A stretch of 64,000 nt of DNA from Gracilaria gracilis (taxonomy: Eukaryota; Rhodophyta; Florideophyceae; Gracilariales; Gracilariaceae): assembly GCA_030374805.1 (NCBI GenBank), contig JARGSG010000194.1:310001-374000 (forward strand), read 5' to 3'. The position numbers were made by a program, and so were the translations under genes. How positions within the stretch are numbered: position 1 is the first letter of the stretch; the number at the start of each line of letters is the position of its first letter. The notes below the pieces were generated by a model. The model did no database searches. It saw nothing but the letters and a program-made list of their open reading frames with translations, and was not told where the DNA came from. This document shows positions 57,667 through 64,000 of the stretch, piece after piece.

Positions 57667-58057
57667 TGTAGCATATGGCAGTTTTGGAAGGGGCTTAAAA
57701 GCATTGGTTTTGCCCCTTCCACGCGCATATGCTCAGCTGGTACGGTCACTGAGTTATCAGTGCTGTATAGGAATATAAAGTAGGAATAGAGCCTTTGTTG
57801 GTAGTGTTGTTTTTAGTACTACAATCATCTATTTGCTAGACTATATAAACGGTCTCGGACTCCTGTTCCCAGAAGTCCGGGCAACTCTCCTCGCACCAAC
57901 TCCGTCCGCAACAGTTCTAGGCCTTCATCAAGTCCGTCCAGCGCGAGCGCGGTCAGACCAGTGTGTAGGATAAAGTACTTTATTCAGTATATATTTAAAA
58001 AGCTATACACAATACAGAAGTAAGTTATTACACACCTACTGCGCACCGATGATTACA
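57667..58057 (+). repeat. Gypsy-C 3' LTR
   Basis: 391 bp; about five differences including one single-base gap against the 5' LTR. Followed by CATAA. Confidence 0.95.
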
Positions 58058-58062
58058 CATAA

Positions 58063-61000
58063 TGTACCGTGATTTAGGCATGATAATGCCTTAGGAAGTC
58101 CTCACTAGAAAGCACCTAACAAATTAGCAATTTGTAAGAAATTTCACATTTTGCGTATGAGTTGTGTAAGTAATCGCGTTTGTGTCCACGGGAAAACTGG
58201 AAAAGAACTGAGAGAACTTACAAGTGGCGTTTGGAAGCGACTTGTTTTTGCAGAGGTGGTACGAAGCAAAGAAGGCACCACAACTAGATTTGAAACACTG
58301 TGTTCTATTGTTTTAGAGTGCGGCAATTGTGTGCCGGTTGAATCTATGTACAACTATAGCGCATGAGAAGTTATTGATGGTTTAAAACTCTAGTTTTATG
58401 TTGTTTTGGGCTGTTTCTACAATTTTCAAACGTCGTTTATTACAGTAATACGTATGTATAATAATTGCCTTTTGAAACATCTCGGAAAACTCCGTGTGTA
58501 TTCTAAACTCTATTTTGCATGTGCTTCAAAACTTTATGATTCTAGAAAGAACTCTATGAGAACTATAAGAACTCTAGTGTCTTAGTTGTGGTCTTGGATG
58601 AAACAGAGTTGTCCTTCCCAGTTTCTGACAGTGGAAGCATCTGGTGACAGTTTCAGGGTTTTTGAAATTTCTTTTTATTTTGTACAGAGGTGCGTAAGAG
58701 GGTGAAACGCCCTTAACATTATAAAGCCTTTAGAAAAGTATTTCTTGTGGAGAAAGCCTGTCTTCTCAACTTTTCTTCCTCCATTAGATAGTTTACGTAC
58801 TACGGATTTCATAGCGTTTTTCGTAGCCACGTTGAACACGCTATACACGATACGAAATTGAACCGGAGATAGGAAAAACAACGTCGCAAAAACCTGGAAG
58901 ATACGAAACTGTTTTTCGTATGCCATGTGCTGCACACGTCATCAAGTAAACCTCTTGAGCTCTCCCAAGCATCCGCACGCAGGCTTTTGCTTACACGCAG
59001 GTTTGCGTTGGTTACGTGTACAGGATACGAATTTCGTACTGCGTAATATCGAAAAGATACGAATTTTGTACTTTCGTTTCGTGAGCATCTACCACGAAAC
59101 TGGCTACGAAATTCGTAGTGCGTAAATTTTATATTATACATCTTTCCCGCTTCTCCCAGTGCACGTGTGTTTAATTTGCAAAATAAATATATACAAATTT
59201 CTATTTCCTTTATTTTCAAGGAAAACAAGCCAGGTGTACCGCGTGACTGACATGCTTTCGCCTGGTTTCCTCAGAATCGCAGTTTTTGTCTTTGCAACTT
59301 ACAAGTAAACCTCTTCAATATCCCTCCCTTGTGTTCTTTGGTGGAATCACATTCGGCCAGTAAGTGGCGAGTCTTTATAAACGTAACCCAGATCTTGATA
59401 ATAATCATGATAAGAAAACAAGTAACATTAATTAAAATGAAAAATTCGGCGATTTTTGAAAGCCAAAATCGCTGTTTTGGCGAATATTCGCTCTGCCTAG
59501 ACGCTTCTAACTTTGAACCTACGATGTATTTGACCTTGAAACAAAGTATCATTGTATATCTTTTCCTTATCTCTACAATGAGGGGTTTTTTCTACGGGGA
59601 GCGTTTGATTCTGCAAAAACTTCGCCACATAGTGTTTTTCTTAGAAGCGTATATTCGAAATATTCGCCATCTTTCGGAAGTGTGTTCCTCGAAATGTAAG
59701 TTGTGTCACGACGTGAACAGATATGTAACGCTGGCATACACGTATAACCATTTTATTGTAAAAGTATCACATTTCCTTTCTTATCGCAACGCTCCTAGTA
59801 GAAAGACAAAGCTATGTGTTTTGAGCTAAAGTATAGATTGCTCAGTCAAAATCTGCAGGAAAACTAACAATCTGCTTATTTTTGGTAATCTCTTTCAAAA
59901 TTGGCGTAGCTGCCAAATCTACCGCTTATACATAGAATGCTTACAGCTGTTTCAAAAACAGGGTCATTGAGCAGCATATTCACCGCCACAAATGCGCCGT
60001 TTCACACGGCGCATTTTGTTGCCATTCTGGACAGATCACTTGTTTGGATCATTCCACTGCCAACAAATAAAATTACTAAGAAAAAAATCATCCACAGTTG
60101 CCCCATCTGGATTTCCCATCATGTTGACTCCTAAAATTGCTTTTCTTCATAACAACCTTCTACAATGTTTTTTTACACTTCGTACCAATTATTTGGTACC
60201 GTCAATTATAGGTTATCTGTAGCACAAATATAAAAACGTTTTTCACTAACAATTTGTAGCCCTTGGTTTAGTGCCAATGTGGTTCTAAAGATACCCAGTT
60301 ACTGTCCTAAACTACCAATACCTTGAATAGGATAGTACAGAACGCTCAAATAAACGTAAGTACTTAAAAGTGACTATTTTTTTACTTCTTTGACTGATTG
60401 CTGCCAAAAACCCTTGACTATATGACTTCCAACTATGTAAATAAGTTGTCAAAAATACGACCCTGACTAAGCCACAAAGATCTCTTTTATCTAGATTTCA
60501 AAAGACTTCTCTCAGTTACAAATTTTAACCAAACATATTTTTAACAACATTCCAAAACCTAAGAACTGAATAGAAACCTCATCTGGTTGTCAAAGAGCTT
60601 TGCGACCATTTCTTACGAGAAGCCTGCTTCTCGAAGCTCTGATTTCACTTTCGTACAAAGGTAGCACTGTTGACATGTTTTCTTTCGCACCACACAGCAT
60701 GCAAAGAAACCCTCTTTTTCCGCATCTCCCTGTGTTGGGGCTGCGTATTACGGCATTTCCACCCACGCCACGTCAAGCGCTCCTTTCTGGCTCCCGCCTG
60801 CCCAGCTCCCTCGCTTCCAGCTTCCGCCCTCCATAGCTCTTCAATTCGTGTTCGTGGGGTTGCAACCCTCTTTGCTCTGTTAAGACCCTATTTTGAACTT
60901 CCCCGAGTGAGGAAGTTCCTTCAGAGTTATGAAGCAATTTTTTTACCCTCGGCACTTCCCATTCTTGCCCAAAACTGTTGTACACCAGCAACGCATCTTC

Positions 61001-61811
61001 CGGTGAGTATGAAAAGTCAATTGTTAACAAAACGGTTCGTATGGTGCTTGATGTTCTCATAAGTTACGTTAGTGTTGCCATCTAGAGGCAACACCAATTC
61101 GACGCGACCTCTGACAGTGTTGATTCACATCTTAGCTCCGCAACTGAGGTTGAAGTTTCATTTTCCAAGCTGATGGATTACAAAAAGAAAGAATCGGTAT
61201 AGAAAACCCGTGTAATATCATGCCTGCATGGTTCACGGTTCGCTCAGGGACCCAAACAAACTGATCTTACGATCAACACCACTCAACACTTTATTGTTCG
61301 TTCAATAGTTACTACATTTTATCCTTCTTTCTAGGTCGCGTCGCACTCAAGTGTGACGGCTTGGCTTATGCTTTGACCACGTGTCCCATTTTCTGCAGCC
61401 ATACGTGTGTCTGTTATTTAGGTTTTAATTGTCATGGACGAAGAAGTACATTGAAGAACAGTGAACAAAAAACATACCGCTTGCACTCATGCTTTGATGA
61501 GATCAATACTTTTCATTTCAGCATTCGCGTGGTACAAAAAGAACTACGGTTTTCTACATACTTCACACGCAGTTGTTCATGAGGATTTGTGGTCCATTGC
61601 GTCGGTTATACTGGATGGTTTTCTTTCACATTTGACAAGAGCCGTGAGGGTACACCTGTGATCACAGTATCTAGGTTCATCTTTTTACATCTTTGTCTCC
61701 ACCGCTTCCTCCGCAACTCCTCAAACACTCTGTGGCGTCTGCGTTATTCAAATATGATGCAATAGCTACTAATCTCCCGGTACAAATCATAGCTCACACG
61801 AATTTCTGGCT
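58063..61811. other. No gene recognised; AT-rich spacer
   Basis: 3.7 kb without a supportable coding frame. The longest frames (plus 59,329-59,829, minus 58,809-59,228) lack motifs and partly consist of repeated motif DNA. It contains the TACGAA cluster (listed separately) and a small hairpin, GTGTTGCC...GGCAACAC, at about 61,071-61,094. The 3' end of the CACTA element at 61.8 kb must lie in the right part, but I could not find a convincing CACTA terminus. Confidence 0.45.
58810..59125. repeat. Cluster of TACGAA / TTCGTA motifs
   Basis: About ten copies of TACGAA or its complement in 315 bp, several paired into short palindromes: TACGAATTTCGTA near 59,026 and TACGAAATTCGTA near 59,104. Spacing is irregular. 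It could be binding sites or the subterminal repeat zone of a DNA transposon. Confidence 0.6.
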
Positions 61812-64000
61812 CTACTCGGTTCCACCAATTCCTTGCACTGATATCAAGCCACCAGCGAGGTTTTGCTCTCGTTCTCCATCCAAGTAGTATCGCCTGCTGG
61901 CAATGTCTAGGAACCCAACAACACGCTGTATGCAGTGGGCAATCTCAGTGGTTATCGATGTCCGTCTTCGATTTTTGACATATACGAGGTCCAGTTGCTC
62001 ATTGTGAACACAGCCGTATTGCCATTCCACGTCAACAAACACCACTTTCAAGCGTTCTACTTTGGCAGAACCACAGATATGGATACCGATTTCGATAATC
62101 TTTCGCACGACGCCGTAATACAGATCTTTTGGGACCAATCGGTCCGTCCTGTTAGACATCGGAGGCATACTAGGTTCAGCGAGTTCTTCTTCGTCGTCAG
62201 ATCTAACGAATTCCGCTGCAATGCAGAACTTCTGCCGCGCCTCTCGTCGTTTCTCGGTTCTTCTGTTGTACCAATCTGTTGTTTCAATGGTCAACTCTCT
62301 CTTAGGGTGGCGTATGGTCGCTGAATTGTACTGTATCGCCCCAACAATCTGAAACCTTTCCAATGATGAGAAGGTGGTTGCGACGAAGAGAGATACTGCT
62401 GCCTGATTTGCGGTAGAAAGAGAACATTCCCGACCGCGTCCGTGACATTTTGCGCGTATATCTAGTTCGAAACAGCTTTCAGTCTCTGTCACGGATGAAT
62501 CTTCAAATGAATTCAAAGCAACGCTGGACTCCATCGCTGTTCGAGGAGCAATTCCGCCGTTCATGATTCGAAGGCATAATAGCTTATGATTCCTGTGAAA
62601 TAGAGTGGAGGATATGTTAACTTTTCCATGATTCCGCCTTCCTATATCTCCTAGAAGCCGTTCAATTAAAAACTGCGAAGTGTTGGGAAGTGGACCACAT
62701 TCTCTCAGAAGCTCCGGAAGATGTAGAATCGCATGAGTGGACGGTGTCAAGCAGTATGCGTTCGTACAATCCTTGTCATAATACTTATCTAGGAAGCGAA
62801 TGTACAGTTCTTCGACCACCTTTTTCATCTGTTCCACGGCCGCAGACCCACAGTCATACCCGAAACAAAGCCGGACCGTTTTGGACGTCAATCTCCATAT
62901 ACTCACAGTTTTCAAATCCACATTAAAGCGATGCAGGAATGGTAAGAAGTACAGCTCTGCAAATCTCTTCAAGTCTTAGGCTTTAAACTTACTGAGATCA
63001 CCGAGAGACATTGGATAACGACCCCAGGATACAGGGATTCCATTTGAACAGTTATTCAAGGCTTCATCAATCTTTCGCAGAGTGTCTCTCGGGATACAGA
63101 AGCTTGGTAGAGTGGACTGCTTTTCGTGACGGGGATGGAGTCCTTTCATCAACCTCATAATATGTTTTGTCCAGCCGAGGAGAACAAGGTGCATAACATC
63201 ATATGGAAATGCGTACTTGAAGTCGAGGGAAAGATTTCTGAGACAGCAGTCATATTTGAATTCCGTCTTCTTCACCAGTTTCCTTCTCTCCGCTTCGGGG
63301 ACGGAATTTACACGCAGTTTCCTCCATGTGTTGACAACAGCTGTGCTGAAACGTTTCTCCTCGCACTCGATATCTGTCACATCACCAACCTTGTATGCCG
63401 TCTTCTTTTTCAAGACTGCGTTCCACACATGTTTTTGAATGGAAGGAATTGCGCATGAGCACTTCAACTGCGGTATATATTTCTTCTTTTTCAAACAGAA
63501 TCTGCAGAAGACACTCGCAGTATGTCCAAGATATCCAAGAACTTTCGAAGCAGCGGGTCAGGCCGCCGTGAAGAAAACTACAAATGCTTTTAACATTCGA
63601 ATACTCTTATCAGGGCAGATTATTTGCATTCCTCGCTCCAACTGCGGCAGATCTTCTACGATCGCATGTAGAATGGTATCAAAATACTCGCCTGAATGAG
63701 ACCCAGGTATGATAGCCAGTAAAAGAGCGTTGTTGGCACGAGATCTCTCTGCAGGGCTGAAGTTCAAAATGGTGGACAAAAGTGGCCATGTGGTTATAGG
63801 CTCTTTCTTACGGTTGTTGGAACATTCGAAGCCATCTGTGGAAATCGTTAAGAACACGAGTATCTCTCTTGAGTATTCACTCCAATTCTGCATAACGTTC
63901 GAGAAACGCCTCTTGAACATGTTCCCATAGTAGAAATCGTTATATTTATCTTCATTACAGGGACTCGGGTCTGTACATGCTCTCTTTGCGCGCCTGCAGG
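61812..64000 (-). pseudogene. CACTA (EnSpm)-type tnp2-like transposase, partial
   Basis: Minus-strand frame from the right window edge to a stop at 61,812, about 730 codons; the N-terminus lies outside the window. Recognisable tnp2 parts: ISTDGFECSNNRKKEPITTWP near 63.8 kb, then IIPGSHSGEYFDTIL; PAASKVLGYLGHTASVFCRFC near 63.5 kb, a zinc-binding-like step; KYAFPYDVMHLVLLGWTKHI near 63.2 kb, the region with conserved Asp and His; then the DUF4218-like domain (TPSTHAILHLPELLRECGPLPN, RLLGDIGRR). The C-terminal end has DLYYGVVRKII and VFVDVEWQYG. The whole is one frame broken only by TGA at 63,558-63,560 and TAA at 62,976-62,978, so it was lost recently. It would cut and paste an element with CACTA ends. 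Confidence 0.85.

Larger units (their letters stand above)
50629..58057 (+). mobile_element. Young AT-rich Gypsy element with accessory frames (Gypsy-C)
   Basis: 7,429 bp with LTRs of 392 bp (left) and 391 bp (right), about five differences between them (near 1.3%), and CATAA duplicated outside. The bases after the 5' LTR are AT then TGGTAGTATCGCTCCC, a tRNA primer site; AAAAGAAAAGAGAAGCAG before the 3' LTR is the polypurine tract. The internal region is far more AT-rich than its surroundings and uses AT-ending codons, which suggests an origin or mutational history unlike that of the neighbouring elements. Order: zinc-finger frame, gag, PR-RT-RNase H-IN, then two related small frames. Gag-pol is nearly whole, with about four interruptions; the accessory frames look whole. 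Young insertion. Confidence 0.95.

Noticed and set aside
59329-59829. 166-codon plus-strand frame in the AT-rich spacer
   Set aside because: No motif or conserved pattern; not more than expected in 3.7 kb of sequence.

Overview
This is a eukaryotic, repeat-dominated stretch. There is no bacterial operon structure; most of the 64 kb is LTR retrotransposons inserted into and beside each other, with a few broken host genes, a DNA transposon at the right edge, and several families of inverted repeats. The host is probably a photosynthetic eukaryote, because a pseudogene at about 42.5-43.4 kb reads like the chlorophyll-b-reductase-type (NYC1/NOL) short-chain dehydrogenases. Compact, intron-poor pseudogenes in a mass of nested Copia and Gypsy elements would suit a red macroalga, but that identification is weak and rests on recall only.

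Layout, left to right. 0.6-3.7 kb: an old, heavily broken Copia element on the minus strand. 4.2-5.4 kb: a strongly pyrimidine-skewed block. 6.2-8.2 kb: a cluster of seven related near-palindromes of about 70 bp. 10.1-10.9 kb: two 164-bp direct repeats. 10.95-22.94 kb, minus strand: an unrecognised host reading frame interrupted twice, once by a 68-bp mini-element (6-bp target duplication) and once by a tandem Gypsy chromovirus array (three LTRs, two internal regions, 10.1 kb, 5-bp target duplication). 23.6-25.3 kb: a pseudogene with LisH, CTLH and WD40 parts.

26.0-41.7 kb: a second Copia family in an LTR-(RT-RNase H)-LTR-(gag-PR-IN) order. Its reverse transcriptase region is split by a 10.5-kb Gypsy chromovirus with 5-bp target duplications, a C-terminal chromodomain and a very long tail before it. 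41.7-42.1 kb: a 398-bp foldback palindrome with a tRNA T-arm-like sequence at its centre and outward-pointing TATA boxes. 42.5-43.4 kb: the dehydrogenase pseudogene, entered by a third Copia element (43,424-49,773) with LTRs that look identical and a 5-bp target duplication.

50.6-58.1 kb: a young, AT-rich Gypsy element. Besides gag and pol it has a zinc-finger frame before gag and two mutually related small frames after the integrase, in the position where some elements carry env. I recognise none of these accessory proteins, and this is the most interesting part of the window. 58.1-61.8 kb: no gene seen; it holds a cluster of TACGAA motifs. 61.8 kb to the right edge: a CACTA-type (tnp2-like) DNA transposase on the minus strand with two in-frame stops, running off the window.

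LTR elements are described as fossils: family, limits, parts, likely age and approximate intactness only. All similarities are from reading the translations by eye; no database search was run.
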